Counted from the first letter of the stretch, positions 51,258 to 61,795 are shown. The stretch is 64,000 bases of DNA from Proteus columbae (GCF_009914335.1 NZ_CP043925.1:682001-746000), one strand, 5' to 3'. The notes: generated by a model not told the origin, from the letters alone. Numbers and translations: made by a program.

Positions 51258-53239
51258 TATTTCACACCTGCTTTTTTCAGTTCTTCATAATGCTTATTCT
51301 CGAGAGCTTCAATTTCAGGTACTTGGACATAGTAATCCACATCTGTATCAAAGCTTTTCACGATCCAAGTGACAATCATGCCAGCGAAACCAACGATAGC
51401 TAACCACCAGATATGCCAGATCATGGCAAAACCAAGGACTAAGCTAAATGCTGAAATAATTACACCCGCGCCTGTATTTTTAGGCATATGGATAGGTTCG
51501 TATTTAGCAGGACGCTGATAAGCTGTGCCTTTTTCTTTCTGATCCCACCACTCATCACGAGTTTGAACATTAGGTTCAACGGCAAAGTTATAGAACGGAG
51601 CAGGTGAAGAAATTGACCATTCCAGAGTACGTCCACCCCATGGATCACCCGTTAAATCACGGTTTTGATCACGGTCACGGATACTCACGTAGATTTGAAC
51701 AACTTGGCAAGCGATACCGATAGCAATCAGTGCAGCACCACCAGCCGCAACAAGCAGCATTGGGTTAAATTCTGGATTGATATTTTGGCTTAAACGACGA
51801 GTCATACCCATAAAGCCAAGAATATATAGTGGCATAAAGGCCATAAAGAAGCCGATAAACCAGAACCAGAATGCACGGATACCCCATTTTTCATTCAGAG
51901 TGAAACCAAATGCTTTAGGGAACCAGTAAGTCATACCAGCGAAACAACCAAATACTACACCACCAATAATGACGTTATGGAAGTGAGCGATTAAGAATAA
52001 GCTGTTATGTAAAACGAAGTTTGCACCCGGAACGGCTAACAGAACCCCAGTCATTCCCCCAACAGAGAAGGTGATAAGGAAACCTATAGTCCACAGCATT
52101 GGGCTTTTATATTCGATACGACCTTGATACATCGTAAACAGCCAGTTAAAGATTTTAACCCCTGTTGGTATAGCGATGATCATCGTGGCGATACCGAAGA
52201 AGGCATTGACGTTGGCGCCAGAGCCCATGGTAAAGAAGTGGTGTAACCAAACGATAAATGACAACACGGTAATAACGACAGTTGCACCAACTAAAGAGGT
52301 ATAACCGAATAACCGTTTTTTAGAGAATGTTGCTGTAACTTCAGAGAACACACCAAATACTGGCAGAACGAGGATATAAACTTCTGGATGACCCCAAGCC
52401 CATACAAGGTTGATGTACATCATCATGTTACCGCCCATATCATTGGTAAAGAAGTGCGTACCAAGATAGCGGTCTAAAGTTAACAGCGTAATAGTGACTG
52501 TTAAAATTGGGAATGCAGCAATAATTAGGACGTTAGTACATAAAGCCGCCCAAGAGAATACTGGCATTTTCATCATGCTCATACCCGGCGCACGCATACG
52601 CAGGATAGTCGCGAAGAAGTTAACCCCTGTTAGAAGCGTACCAATACCGGATATCTGTAAACTCCATATCCAATAATCGACCCCGACTCCTGGGTTATAC
52701 TCCAAGCCAGAAAGTGGTGGATAAGCTAACCAACCTGTTTGTGCGAATTCACCAATACCTAAAGAAAGGTTGATTAGTACCACACCAACTACAAAGAACC
52801 AGAAGCTCAGTGAGTTAAGGAAAGGGAAGGCCACATCACGAGCACCAATTTGCAAAGGTACAACAAGGTTCATCAGACCCACAACAAAAGGTGTTGCCAT
52901 GAAGAAAATCATGATAACGCCGTGTGCGGTAAAAATCTGATCATAGTGATGAGGTGGTAAGAAACCCGCTTCACCTGCGGAGGCAAGCGCTTGTTGGCTT
53001 CTCATCATAATTGCATCGGCAAAGCCACGGAACATCATGACCATTGCAACAATGATATACATAATACCAATTTTTTTATGGTCAACACTGGTTAACCATT
53101 CGCTCCATAACCATTCCCATTTACGGAAATAAGTTAAAGCGCCAACAACAGCAAGTCCACCAAGAACAATACCGAGTAAAGTGACTACGATAATGGGTTC
53201 ATGTAGCGGGACTGCATCGAGAGTTAATTTTCCGAACAT
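51257..53239 (-). CDS. cyoB: Cytochrome bo3 oxidase subunit I CyoB
   Basis: CyoB carries heme b, heme o3 and CuB and reduces oxygen while pumping protons. The 660-residue protein has ~15 helices. CuB/heme ligands are visible: [13 protein letters not shown] (cross-linked His-Tyr), [10 protein letters not shown], and HFHNVIIGG near heme o3; the proton-path region is in [11 protein letters not shown]. The start at 53239 matches [15 protein letters not shown]; an upstream ATG within the cyoA end is not used. It lies 4 bp after cyoA. Confidence 0.98.
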   Translation of the reverse strand: MFGKLTLDAVPLHEPIIVVTLLGIVLGGLAVVGALTYFRKWEWLWSEWLTSVDHKKIGIMYIIVAMVMMFRGFADAIMMRSQQALASAGEAGFLPPHHYDQIFTAHGVIMIFFMATPFVVGLMNLVVPLQIGARDVAFPFLNSLSFWFFVVGVVLINLSLGIGEFAQTGWLAYPPLSGLEYNPGVGVDYWIWSLQISGIGTLLTGVNFFATILRMRAPGMSMMKMPVFSWAALCTNVLIIAAFPILTVTITLLTLDRYLGTHFFTNDMGGNMMMYINLVWAWGHPEVYILVLPVFGVFSEVTATFSKKRLFGYTSLVGATVVITVLSFIVWLHHFFTMGSGANVNAFFGIATMIIAIPTGVKIFNWLFTMYQGRIEYKSPMLWTIGFLITFSVGGMTGVLLAVPGANFVLHNSLFLIAHFHNVIIGGVVFGCFAGMTYWFPKAFGFTLNEKWGIRAFWFWFIGFFMAFMPLYILGFMGMTRRLSQNINPEFNPMLLVAAGGAALIAIGIACQVVQIYVSIRDRDQNRDLTGDPWGGRTLEWSISSPAPFYNFAVEPNVQTRDEWWDQKEKGTAYQRPAKYEPIHMPKNTGAGVIISAFSLVLGFAMIWHIWWLAIVGFAGMIVTWIVKSFDTDVDYYVQVPEIEALENKHYEELKKAGVK

Positions 53240-53243
53240 GCCT

Positions 53244-54194
53244 TTATTCCTCTGCTCCTGCATGCGCCGCATGGCTCATGTTCATATTCATTGTTGCATC
53301 AGCATGTGCTGTCTGATTGCCACTGGTGTGAGCGCCATGACCTGTGTGACCAAATTTAGAAATGGTCTCTTGGAATAACATTGGCTTCACGCTTGAATAG
53401 TAGGTCACTGGATTTTTCTGGCTTGGTTTAGCAAGTTCATTAAATGCAGCGGTCGTATTTAACGTATCTGACGATTGTTTGACTTTTTCAACCCACGCAT
53501 CGAAACCGGCACGATCAGGTGTCGCAATCGCTGTAAATTTCATATCAGAGAAACCGTGTCCACTATAACTAGCTGACATACCTTGATATTCACCAGGTTC
53601 ATTAGCAATTAAGTGTAATTTAGTCTGCATTCCTGCCATCGCATAGATTTGTCCACCTAAGCGAGGGATAAAGAATGAGTTCATGACAGAGTCAGAAGTG
53701 ATTTTGAAATTAACAGGAACATTAGTAGGGAAAGCCAGTTCATTAACTGTTGCAATACCTTGTTCTGGATAGATAAATAACCATTTCCAATCCATTGAAA
53801 CAACTTCAATGGTGACAGGTTTTTCTGTGGACTCTAATGGTTTGTAAGGATCAAGCTCATGGGTTGTTTTCCATGTAATCGTTGCCAAAATCACAATAAT
53901 GATAATTGGCACAGTCCAAACGACAAGTTCAATTTTATTTGAGTGAGCCCAGTTTGGGCGATAGGTGGCTTTAGTATTAGATTCACGGTAGCGAAAAGCG
54001 AAAACAATCACCATCAGTATTACCGGTATCACAACAATTAACATTAAACCAAGCGCAATGAGGATTAATGTTTTTTGCTCAGCGCCGATAGCGCCTTTGG
54101 GATTCATTAACGCCATATCACAGCCACTTAATAGAAGAGCTGCAACTAATAGCGAAAGTGTCCCAATACTTTTTATGTATTTCATAAGTCTCAT
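53244..54194 (-). CDS. cyoA: Cytochrome bo3 oxidase subunit II CyoA
   Basis: CyoA is subunit II, anchored by a lipobox (LLLSGCDMA, Cys near residue 24) and two membrane helices, with a periplasmic cupredoxin domain that has lost CuA ligands, as normal in quinol oxidases. It is 316 residues. The start at 54194 corresponds to MRLMKY, matching E. coli MRLRKY; a second ATG nine bases later is also possible. The last ~40 residues are rich in His and Met ([11 protein letters not shown]... and [12 protein letters not shown]). It is first in the cyoABCDE operon. Confidence 0.96.
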   Translation of the reverse strand: MRLMKYIKSIGTLSLLVAALLLSGCDMALMNPKGAIGAEQKTLILIALGLMLIVVIPVILMVIVFAFRYRESNTKATYRPNWAHSNKIELVVWTVPIIIIVILATITWKTTHELDPYKPLESTEKPVTIEVVSMDWKWLFIYPEQGIATVNELAFPTNVPVNFKITSDSVMNSFFIPRLGGQIYAMAGMQTKLHLIANEPGEYQGMSASYSGHGFSDMKFTAIATPDRAGFDAWVEKVKQSSDTLNTTAAFNELAKPSQKNPVTYYSSVKPMLFQETISKFGHTGHGAHTSGNQTAHADATMNMNMSHAAHAGAEE

Positions 54195-54690
54195 CCAACG
54201 ACCCAAATGACAAAGGTTCTATTGTTGTTTCATCAGTATCAGTAAGGACATTTTACGGTAAGGTTGCGACAGTGTAAACAATTGTAATGGTAAGTAAGTG
54301 ATTGGTTAGTCTTTTGTGTTAATGTGATCACAAGTAATCAAACTATTAAATAAATGTTAATTTAATTATTGTGTATTAACTATAATTTCATAAAGTACCA
54401 TGTTTTTAAAATAAATACATATTTTTACAAATAAAAATGCAGTAAAAAGTGTAAGAAAACGTATTTTGATTAAAAAAGTAACAAAATAGAGGTCGGAGGA
54501 GAGTTGATGGGTAAAATCCTTTTTATCTTGATGTTTAATATCTATATTTGATGCTTGTGTGATTTTTAATATGGGCAATTAGTGATTTGATGAATGTTTG
54601 TATCCAATGAGAAAGTTTTTCATTAAGTGATAAAAAGAGGTTACAGCGAATAAAAATGCTTTCGCTGTAATAAAAATTAACAATTAGCGA
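54195..54690. other. cyoA upstream region
   Basis: This ~500-bp AT-rich gap carries the cyo promoter and the terminator of the upstream porin gene. TGTTAA-type repeats at 54317-54322 and 54355-54360, and TATTAAC at 54374-54380, resemble ArcA-box elements; cyo is ArcA-repressed in E. coli. The match is too loose to call a site. A 70-codon low-complexity ORF on the minus strand is not credible. Confidence 0.45.
54641..54670 (-). terminator. Terminator of the Tsx/OmpK-type porin gene
   Basis: TTACAGCGAA (54641-54650) pairs with TTCGCTGTAA (54661-54670) around a 10-nt loop. On the minus strand CCTCTTTTTATC follows. It is placed 21 bp after the stop. Confidence 0.75.
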
Positions 54691-55452
54691 TCAAAAATTA
54701 TACTTCAAGCTATATACAATGCCATCTTGCAGAAAATCTTCGCCTAGCTTTTTATAAGCATAACGATATTGAATACCCGTAGTAATAGAGGTCGTTGGAT
54801 GCCACCAAAAAGCTAAAGCGCCATTGAACCCATTTTGCCCGCCATTGCCGTAACGCTTATGACGACTAAATTCCATTTCATGCCAATTGCTAATGCTAAG
54901 TTTCTGATCTCTAATGGAAAAATCATATCCAGCAACCCAACCAACGACGTAGCCATTATTTCCTGAATAATAAGTTTGATCGACATAATGAAGCGCAACG
55001 AATGGTTTAAACCATAAATTATCAATTTGTGTGTTATAGCCTAGACCGTAAAGCGTATTAACTTCATGGAAGTTGCCACCGTTTTCTTTTCCTGGAAGTG
55101 ACCATGTGCCGTAAACATGCCCGTATAAATTAAAAGGACTTTCACCTAAATAAATACGGCTTGTTGCTTTAACGGTATAACGTTGATTATCACCCGGTTG
55201 TGTTTTCCGAGGATTAAGTGGGTTTTCTAGATCAAAGAAGCCATAAAACTCGCCCCATGAAAAATTGGCACCACCTTCAAGTTCTAAATAGGCAAAATCA
55301 TCTTTATGAGAAGATTCCCCTGTTTTGTGTGTTGTATGAGAAGTCCAATCAAGATAATTGATGCTGGTATTAGCGAATCCACCTAAATAGCTAGCTTGAG
55401 CTGATAAAGAAAGTGTACTTGCGATGGTTAATAAAAATGTTTTTTTTATCAT
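54691..55452 (-). CDS. Outer-membrane nucleoside-channel protein, Tsx/OmpK family
   Basis: This 253-residue protein has a signal peptide (MIKKTFLLTIASTLSLSAQA) and a beta-barrel pattern ending in Phe (IVYSLKYNF). SINYLDWTSHTTHK, FAYLELEGGANFSWGEFYGFFDLENP and GLGYNTQIDNLWFKPFVALHYVD are typical of the Tsx/OmpK family of nucleoside channels. It resembles Vibrio OmpK more than the longer E. coli Tsx, and it lies in a different place from E. coli tsx, which is next to secF. Nucleoside specificity is inferred. The start at 55452 has GAGATTAATC upstream. Confidence 0.85.
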   Translation of the reverse strand: MIKKTFLLTIASTLSLSAQASYLGGFANTSINYLDWTSHTTHKTGESSHKDDFAYLELEGGANFSWGEFYGFFDLENPLNPRKTQPGDNQRYTVKATSRIYLGESPFNLYGHVYGTWSLPGKENGGNFHEVNTLYGLGYNTQIDNLWFKPFVALHYVDQTYYSGNNGYVVGWVAGYDFSIRDQKLSISNWHEMEFSRHKRYGNGGQNGFNGALAFWWHPTTSITTGIQYRYAYKKLGEDFLQDGIVYSLKYNF

Positions 55453-55816
55453 GATTAATCTCAATTAAATTTAATGAAATAATTTTACGGTGAATTTGTT
55501 TTTTAATATATTTTGAAACTATAACCTATTAAATTGAAATTTACAGATCATGATTTTGAAATCTAGATCTATTTCTAGAATATTAAATTGATAATTAAAA
55601 GTAGGAATTTTAGTATTGTTTAGTTTATTTTTATTATTTTATCTGTTTTGAATGGATTGAGCGCTTAATAACTGTTTTTTTTGGCAGGGAAAAAAGAAAT
55701 TAAAAGAAGAAAGAAAAATATGTAGTAAAAGTCGCGTAAAAATACCTCACGACACAAGAATAAAGGGATAGTATCATTAACCAATATTCGTTTTTATCTT
55801 ACTTGGAATTTTCATT
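55453..55816. other. Divergent intergenic region between the porin gene and dbpA
   Basis: This 364-bp AT-rich region must contain promoters for both divergent genes. I see two TCTAGA hexamers at about 55561-55580 and no convincing operator, ORF or RNA gene. Confidence 0.5.
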
Positions 55817-57190
55817 GTGACCTCATTTGCTGAACTTAACGCACTTCCTGCTGAACAACTCGCTAACCTTAATGAATTGGGTTATCTCACTATGACTCCA
55901 GTTCAAGAAGCCGCTTTGCCCGCTATTCTTGAAGGAAAAGACGTTCGCGCTCAAGCAAAAACAGGCAGCGGTAAAACAGCTGCTTTTGGTTTGGGGCTTT
56001 TGCAACACATTGATGCAAAACAGTTTAATACTCAATCACTTATTTTATGTCCAACGCGAGAACTTGCTGATCAAGTTGCAAATGAATTACGTCGCCTTGC
56101 TCGTTACCTTCCAAATATCAAAGTATTAACGCTGTGTGGTGGCGTTCCATTTAGTATCCAGCGTGATTCATTAATACATGCTGCACATATTATTGTTGCA
56201 ACACCAGGTAGATTGCTTGATCACCTAAAAAAAGAGACTGTCACTTTAGATGATGTGAAAACATTGGTATTAGATGAAGCAGACAGAATGTTGGATATGG
56301 GATTTTTTGATGATATCAACGATATTATTTCTCGTATGCCAACGGAACGTCAAACGTTACTCTTTTCTGCAACTTGGCCAAATGAGATCGCAGCAATTAG
56401 CCGTAAAATTCAGCAAAATCCAGTAACTATTGAAATAAACTCTGTTGATGAACTTCCTGCTGTTGAGCAGCAGTTTTATGAAATATCTCGTCATGGAAAA
56501 ATAGGATTGCTGCAAAAGCTGTTAAGTCGTGAGCAGCCTGCCTCTTGCGTTGTATTTTGTAACACAAAGCGAGATTGCCAAGATGTGTATGAAACACTGA
56601 CAGAAAGCAACCAAAGTGTGCTTGCTTTACATGGCGATATGGAACAAAGAGAGCGTGACCAAACGCTGATTCGCTTTGCTAATGGGAGTTGTCGTGTATT
56701 AGTAGCAACAGATGTTGCAGCTCGTGGACTTGATATTAAAGCGTTAGAAATGGTGATTAACTACGAATTGTCGTGGGATCCTGAAGTGCATGTTCACCGA
56801 ATTGGCCGTACAGCCAGAGCGGGTGAAAGTGGATTGGCGATTAGCTTTTGTGCACCAGAAGAAATTCAGCGTGCTAACGCTTTAGAAGAGATGCTTCATA
56901 TGAAGATAAATTGGCTACCAGTACCTACTGGGCTACAAATTACGCCTCTTGAAGCAACAATGGCAACATTATGTATTGATGGTGGTAAAAAAGCCAAAAT
57001 GCGCCCAGGTGATATTTTAGGCGCATTAACGGGTGATATGGGTTTCAATGGTGCCGATATTGGTAAAATTATGATCAATCCAACACATGCTTATGTTGCT
57101 GTGAAACAATCTATTGCAAAACAAGTCTGGAAACAGCTGCAACAAGGTAAAATCAAAGGTAAGGCAGTAAAAGTAAGATTGTTTAGATAA
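55817..57190 (+). CDS. dbpA: ATP-dependent RNA helicase DbpA
   Basis: DbpA is a DEAD-box helicase that acts on helix 92 of 23S rRNA in large-subunit assembly. The 457-residue protein has the Q motif (GYLTMTPVQEAALP), motif I AKTGSGKTAAF, II LDEADRMLDMG, III SATWP, VI HRIGRTARAGESG, and a C-terminal RNA-binding domain (from about residue 380) specific to DbpA. The start is GTG at 55817 with GGAA ~8 bp upstream. It is divergent from the porin gene. Confidence 0.96.
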   Translation: MTSFAELNALPAEQLANLNELGYLTMTPVQEAALPAILEGKDVRAQAKTGSGKTAAFGLGLLQHIDAKQFNTQSLILCPTRELADQVANELRRLARYLPNIKVLTLCGGVPFSIQRDSLIHAAHIIVATPGRLLDHLKKETVTLDDVKTLVLDEADRMLDMGFFDDINDIISRMPTERQTLLFSATWPNEIAAISRKIQQNPVTIEINSVDELPAVEQQFYEISRHGKIGLLQKLLSREQPASCVVFCNTKRDCQDVYETLTESNQSVLALHGDMEQRERDQTLIRFANGSCRVLVATDVAARGLDIKALEMVINYELSWDPEVHVHRIGRTARAGESGLAISFCAPEEIQRANALEEMLHMKINWLPVPTGLQITPLEATMATLCIDGGKKAKMRPGDILGALTGDMGFNGADIGKIMINPTHAYVAVKQSIAKQVWKQLQQGKIKGKAVKVRLFR

Positions 57191-57210
57191 ATTATCTTTA
57201 CTAAGAATAC

Positions 57211-57240
57211 AAAAAAGGACAGCTTAGGCTGTCCTTTTTT
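57211..57240. terminator. Bidirectional terminator between dbpA and ampG
   Basis: AAAAAAGGACAGC (57211-57223) pairs with GCTGTCCTTTTTT (57228-57240) around TTAG. It serves convergent dbpA and ampG. Confidence 0.95.
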
Positions 57241-57270
57241 CTGACGAATATAGTGAAGAAAGCAACAAGA

Positions 57271-58791
57271 TTAGTGTGTTGTTTTCTTAAGGGCTAAATA
57301 ATCTAGGATTGTGCCAAAGACAAGGCTTACCGCACCAACAATAACACCATATAAAAAGAGTGTTGAAGCCCAAGAACTTAATCTATCAGTATCTATTGAT
57401 TGAATAAAATTGACAGACTGGAACATTTCTAAAGTTGGTAGTGAATTTGTGATCACAAGAATTAAACTACAAAGAAAGAAAAGAACAGTCAGCATCAAAC
57501 CATAAATAGCAAAACGGTATTGTTTAATAAACAAAGTTCTTCTAAGGAATTCACCTGTTTTTTGCGTATAAATAAGTGTGTTTTTCGAAATCAACAGCAA
57601 GATAAGACCGGGTACAGAAGCAACAATAGAAAAAAGGTAAAATGCTTCCCAACCATGGCTTTCAACATACCAGCCTGCAACTGGGCCAACATAAACACGA
57701 CCAATTGCAGAGAGAGCCGAGAGTAACGCAAATTGTGTTGCTGAAAAGGAGAGATGACAAAGTGTCATTAAGAGGGCAACAAATGCTGCTGTTCCCATAC
57801 CGCCACAGATATTTTCAAATGCAACTACTGCACCCATGCTATAAATACTTTGCTCAGAAATAGCTAAATACCAATAACCGATATTTGAACCGCCTTGCAA
57901 AATACCAAAAATCATCAGTGCTTTAAATAAACTCCAACGGCGCATTAATAAACCACCTAGTAATGCCCCAACAATCGTGGCGGCAAGCCCAAGTGTTTTA
58001 TTCACTAATCCTACTTCACCAGCATCAAATCCAGCACCGCGGATCAGAAAAGTAGTACTTAAACTTAGGGCAAAGGCATCACCCATTTTATACAGCACAA
58101 TAAGCAGTAAAATTAGCCAAGCATTATTACGAGAGAAGAACTCATATAAAGGCTCAATAACAGCTTCATAGAGTGTACGTGGTGGCTTTACGGTGGTTTC
58201 TGGCTCTTGGGCAAGTAATGTGGCAATAATACCAATACCCATTAAGGCAGCCATTAACCAGTACATGTTTTGCCAGCCAATATATTTATCCGCTAACCAA
58301 AGCGCCATTCCTCCAGAAACAAGCATTGCTATGCGATAGCCTAATACAGAAACTGCAGCACCAGTACCACGCTCATCGGCTTTTAAAATATCGGTTTTAT
58401 AGGCATCAAAAACAATGTCTTGTGAAGCGGAACAAAAGGCAACAATGACAGCTAAAGAGGCAAGCCACCATAAATGGTCGTTAGGATTTAAAAAGCCCAT
58501 CCCTGCAATACCAAGTACTAACCCTATTTGAGTGAGCAACATCCATCCTCGGCGTCGACCAAGAAAAGAAGGGGTATAGCGATCCATAAAGGGTGACCAG
58601 AGGAATTTAAAAACATAGGCTTGTCCCACCAATGAGAAAAAACCAATGGTTTTTAAATCGATATCTTCTACTGTCATCCAAGCTTGTAATGTACCCGCTG
58701 TGAGTGCCAGAGGTAATCCAGAAGTAAAGCCAAGTAATAGAAGAATAAATGATTTATACCAAGTGGTTTGTTTGAAGGTGGGCTGAACCAT
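57271..58791 (-). CDS. ampG: Muropeptide permease AmpG
   Basis: AmpG imports anhydro-muropeptides from the periplasm for cell-wall recycling and is required for AmpR-controlled beta-lactamase induction. The 506-residue protein has about 14 membrane helices, with the MFS-like FTSGLPLALTAGTLQAWM and FLWSPFMDRYTPSFLGRRRGWM motifs near the start. The length matches the E. coli protein. It follows yajG in the same direction, with a hairpin in between. Confidence 0.96.
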   Translation of the reverse strand: MVQPTFKQTTWYKSFILLLLGFTSGLPLALTAGTLQAWMTVEDIDLKTIGFFSLVGQAYVFKFLWSPFMDRYTPSFLGRRRGWMLLTQIGLVLGIAGMGFLNPNDHLWWLASLAVIVAFCSASQDIVFDAYKTDILKADERGTGAAVSVLGYRIAMLVSGGMALWLADKYIGWQNMYWLMAALMGIGIIATLLAQEPETTVKPPRTLYEAVIEPLYEFFSRNNAWLILLLIVLYKMGDAFALSLSTTFLIRGAGFDAGEVGLVNKTLGLAATIVGALLGGLLMRRWSLFKALMIFGILQGGSNIGYWYLAISEQSIYSMGAVVAFENICGGMGTAAFVALLMTLCHLSFSATQFALLSALSAIGRVYVGPVAGWYVESHGWEAFYLFSIVASVPGLILLLISKNTLIYTQKTGEFLRRTLFIKQYRFAIYGLMLTVLFFLCSLILVITNSLPTLEMFQSVNFIQSIDTDRLSSWASTLFLYGVIVGAVSLVFGTILDYLALKKTTH

Positions 58792-58807
58792 GCAAAAATT
58801 CCTTTCA

Positions 58808-58833
58808 ACGACCTGTTTGAGATAACAGGTCGT
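58808..58833 (-). terminator. Hairpin between yajG and ampG
   Basis: ACGACCTGTT (58808-58817) pairs with AACAGGTCGT (58824-58833) around a 6-nt loop. No clear T-run follows on the minus strand, and the ampG ribosome-binding site (AAAGGAA) follows right after. It is an attenuating or stabilising hairpin rather than a full terminator. Confidence 0.6.
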
Positions 58834-58847
58834 TTATTCTAATAAAA

Positions 58848-59426
58848 TTAACGGGCGTTAGATTTGATAAATTGACTGACTGAAGCGTCTTTTGCCATAT
58901 CGCTAACGAGTTCACTTAAGACATTGTTAATCGCGGCGGCAATTTTCTCATTAGTTGCACCAAATGGACCTTGAACATTGTAGCTAGTACGGAATGTTTT
59001 GGTATTAGAACTGCCATTCGGTAAGGTGACGATAACTGAAATATCCGCTTTTGCACTGATATTATGACGAACACTTCCTTCACCCACATCTGCACTGAGT
59101 TTATTGATGACAATAATCACATCAGCAGAAGCAGGAGAACCTATCATAAAACCACGCGCTGCCATTTGCTTTTGTAGAACTTCTTGCATTAAAAATGCAA
59201 TGTCACGAGATGGAACAAGGATATCTAATTTACCGTTACGGTTGATTTCCGCTAGATTTTTTGATGCACGTTTGTCTTGGCTAGAAATATTCAGTGAAAT
59301 AGGGCGCATCGTTGGATCAGCCGCAGGAACTGACATCGTGGGCTCAATAGATAATTTGTTACTAGGAGTTGCACAACCTGAAAGCAGTGTTAATGCAAAA
59401 ACAGCACAGAGTAAATTTTTAATCAT
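58848..59426 (-). CDS. yajG: YajG family lipoprotein
   Basis: YajG is a predicted outer-membrane lipoprotein of unknown function, next to ampG in E. coli and here. The 192-residue protein has a lipobox near residue 17 (ALTLLSGCAT). The rest resembles the YajG_C family with DILVPSRDIAFLMQEVLQKQMAARGF and TKTFRTSYNVQGPFGATNEKI. The start at 59426 matches MIKNLLCAVFALTLL; the frame from 59480 adds an unlikely N-terminus. Confidence 0.92.
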   Translation of the reverse strand: MIKNLLCAVFALTLLSGCATPSNKLSIEPTMSVPAADPTMRPISLNISSQDKRASKNLAEINRNGKLDILVPSRDIAFLMQEVLQKQMAARGFMIGSPASADVIIVINKLSADVGEGSVRHNISAKADISVIVTLPNGSSNTKTFRTSYNVQGPFGATNEKIAAAINNVLSELVSDMAKDASVSQFIKSNAR

Positions 59427-59766
59427 GAGGTAATCTCGGTTAAATATGTCTGTTGTGTTAACAAGTAGAATAGGCTTCAAACTTTAGCCTATCATACCAC
59501 TGCTGGTAGGTTGCTAATATCCCCTTAACGAACGAAATTATCTGATTTTATCAATTGATTTTATTTCAAATTACTCTCATTTTTGCTCATGTATTTGACA
59601 ATATTCGGTCAATGGTTTTACTCAAGATGAAAAATAAGCGATTATCATCAGCAAAATTAAAAAGAATAAGCCCATCATTTTGTATTGATAACGACTAAAT
59701 CGATATAGTCTGGTTGACTTGTTTTTGGTTTGCCGTGGTATAAAGGCTAGAGTATTAGGGGCAGAG
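59427..59766. other. Divergent intergenic region between yajG and bolA
   Basis: The 340-bp region contains the promoters for yajG and bolA. In E. coli bolA has a stationary-phase gearbox promoter; I cannot identify a matching -10 with confidence. An 88-codon minus-strand ORF overlapping the bolA start shows no ribosome-binding site or family match. Confidence 0.45.
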
Positions 59767-60081
59767 ATGATCCGTGATGATATTGAGAATAAGCTGATTT
59801 CACGCTTTTCACCGCATTTTTTACAAGTAATAAACGAAAGCCATCGCCATAATGTGCCCGAAGGCTCTGAAAGCCACTTTAAAGTCATTATCGTTTGTGA
59901 TGATTTTAATGAGAAACGTAGTGTTTCGCGCCATCGTGATGTGTACCAAACATTAGCTCATGAAATGGAAAATGGTGTTCATGCATTAGCATTACACACT
60001 TTTACTTTGAGCGAATGGAATGAACAGCAGGATAAAGCATTGCGCTCTCCTGGGTGTCGTGGCGGAAGCCAAGAAGATTAA
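59767..60081 (+). CDS. bolA: BolA family transcriptional/iron-sulfur regulator
   Basis: BolA is a stationary-phase morphology regulator that binds DNA and forms 2Fe-2S complexes with monothiol glutaredoxins. The 104-residue protein has IRDDIENKLISRFSPHFLQVINESHRHNVPEGSESHFKV, with the conserved His and the VHALALHTFTLSEW helix. The start at 59767 (AGGGGCAG upstream) matches the E. coli MIRE start; an upstream ATG at 59719 adds 16 residues. Confidence 0.95.
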   Translation: MIRDDIENKLISRFSPHFLQVINESHRHNVPEGSESHFKVIIVCDDFNEKRSVSRHRDVYQTLAHEMENGVHALALHTFTLSEWNEQQDKALRSPGCRGGSQED

Positions 60082-60402
60082 CAACCTTATCGTTAATCGT
60101 GAGTAAATAGATCCTAAGATGCGTATTTTTTGTTCTTTATAGAGGGAAAAAGGGGTGAGTTGCTCGATTTTATGAAAAAATTGAGGAATAAAACGGCTCT
60201 TTCTCGACTCAACCCCTCTAGATCGTTATAATGTCGCGTCTAATTTTCAGTAAGGTTTCGGGATGCTTCTGATATCAGGGATCCTCGTTTTTTTAAATGT
60301 GGCGGCCCCGGTTCTGAAAGGAAAATAAACCTAAACATGTCAATATCATGTTAGTTTCCTTTAAAGTAGACCGAGCACTAAAACTTATTTTGAGGTAACA
60401 AG
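60082..60402. other. tig leader region
   Basis: This 321-bp gap between bolA and tig contains a sigma-70 promoter (60204-60232) and then a ~165-nt leader with a weak hairpin (AACATG 60334-60339 with CATGTT 60347-60352). No ORF is visible. Confidence 0.5.
60204..60232 (+). promoter_or_regulatory. tig sigma-70 promoter
   Basis: TCGACT (60204-60209) and TATAAT (60227-60232) are spaced by 17 bp. The -10 is perfect and the -35 has 4 of 6. It lies ~170 bp before tig. Confidence 0.6.
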
Positions 60403-61707
60403 ATGCAAGTTTCTGTTGAAACGACTCAAGGCCTAGGGCGTCGTGTCACAATCACCGTACCAGCCGCTGATATCCAAACTGCTGTAGACAGTGAACTGAA
60501 AAAAGCTGCTAAAACTGTTCGCATTGATGGTTTCCGTAAAGGTCACGTTCCAATGTCAATGGTTAAACAGCGTTACGGTATGTCAGTGCTGAATGATGTT
60601 CTGGGTGATCTGATGCAGCGTAATTTCATTAACGCTATCATCGAAAATAAAGTAAACCCAGTTGGCGCGCCTGACTACAAACCAGAGCAATACAAAGAAG
60701 GTGAAGACTTTGTTTACTCTGTAGAATTCGAAGTTTTCCCAGAAATCGAACTGAAAGATCTGGAAAGCATTGAAGTTGTAAAACCTGTTGTTACTGTTAA
60801 AGACGAAGACGTTGATAACATGTTAGAAACACTGCGTAAGCAACAAGCAGAGTGGAAAGACAAAGACGGCGAAGTTGCAGCAGAAGATCGCGTAACTGTT
60901 GATTTCAACGGTTCTATTGACGGTGAAGAATTTGAAGGCGGAAAAGCTGAAGATTTCGTACTGGCAATGGGTCAAGGTCGTATGATCCCAGGTTTCGAAG
61001 AAGGCGTTATCGGTCATAAGGCTGGCGAAGAATTCACAATTGATGTGACTTTCCCAGAAGATTACCACGCTGAAAACCTGAAAGGTAAAAAAGCACAATT
61101 CGCTATCAACCTGAAAAAAGTTGAAGAGCGTGAACTGCCAGAATTAACTGAAGAGTTCATCAAGCGTTTTGGTATTGCTGATGGTTCTGTTGATGGTTTA
61201 CGTGCTGAAGTACGTAAAAACATGGAACGTGAACTGAAAAATGCAATCCGTACTCGTGTTAAATCACAAGTTATCGATGGCTTAGTTAAAGCAAACGAAG
61301 TTGACGTACCAGCAGCCGCTGTTGACAGTGAAATCGAAGTTCTGCAGCGTCAAGCAGCTCAACGTTTTGGTGGCGACGAGAAACAAGCACTGCAATTGCC
61401 TCGTGAACTGTTCGAAGAACAAGCTAAACGTCGTGTAATCGTTGGATTACTGTTAGGTGAAGTGATCAATAGTAATGAACTGAAAGCAGAAGACGACCGT
61501 GTGAATGCACTGATCGACGAAATGGCTTCAGCTTATGAAGATCCATCAGAAGTTGTTGAGTTCTACAACAAGAACGAGCAACTGATGAATAACATCCGTA
61601 ATCTTGCGTTAGAAGAGCAAGCGGTAGAAAAAATCTTAGCAAATGCTAAAGTAACTGAAAAAGAAACTAACTTCACTGAACTGATGAACGAAGTTCAAAT
61701 GGGTTAA
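60403..61707 (+). CDS. tig: Trigger factor
   Basis: Trigger factor is the ribosome-bound chaperone that receives nascent chains at L23. The 434-residue protein has the ribosome-binding signature [17 protein letters not shown] (about residues 43-59), a PPIase FKBP-type domain (about 150-245, with [18 protein letters not shown] and [11 protein letters not shown]), and the helical chaperone arms at the C-terminus. GAGGTAACAAG precedes the ATG. The order tig-clpP-clpX is the usual one. Confidence 0.98.
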   Translation: MQVSVETTQGLGRRVTITVPAADIQTAVDSELKKAAKTVRIDGFRKGHVPMSMVKQRYGMSVLNDVLGDLMQRNFINAIIENKVNPVGAPDYKPEQYKEGEDFVYSVEFEVFPEIELKDLESIEVVKPVVTVKDEDVDNMLETLRKQQAEWKDKDGEVAAEDRVTVDFNGSIDGEEFEGGKAEDFVLAMGQGRMIPGFEEGVIGHKAGEEFTIDVTFPEDYHAENLKGKKAQFAINLKKVEERELPELTEEFIKRFGIADGSVDGLRAEVRKNMERELKNAIRTRVKSQVIDGLVKANEVDVPAAAVDSEIEVLQRQAAQRFGGDEKQALQLPRELFEEQAKRRVIVGLLLGEVINSNELKAEDDRVNALIDEMASAYEDPSEVVEFYNKNEQLMNNIRNLALEEQAVEKILANAKVTEKETNFTELMNEVQMG

Positions 61708-61735
61708 TTCTTAACCGCGAATATCGGTTTTAAGC

Positions 61736-61767
61736 AAAAACCCGTGGTTTTTACCACGGGTTTTTTT
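61736..61767 (+). terminator. tig terminator
   Basis: AAAAACCCGTGG (61736-61747) pairs with CCACGGGTTTTT (61754-61765) around a 6-nt loop and is followed by further T residues. Confidence 0.95.
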
Positions 61768-61795
61768 CAGTTTGTATATATTTATCAAATTTTGC

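Noticed and set aside
54301-54390. ArcA box or FNR site upstream of cyoA
   Set aside because: Several TGTTAA-like repeats occur, but spacing and matches are too loose in AT-rich DNA to support a site.
54366-54578. 70-codon minus-strand ORF in the cyoA upstream region
   Set aside because: Composition is that of random AT-rich DNA and no ribosome-binding site is present.
59622-59888. 88-codon ORF antisense to the bolA start with a C-terminal hydrophobic end
   Set aside because: It overlaps the conserved bolA coding region on the other strand and has no start signal or family match.
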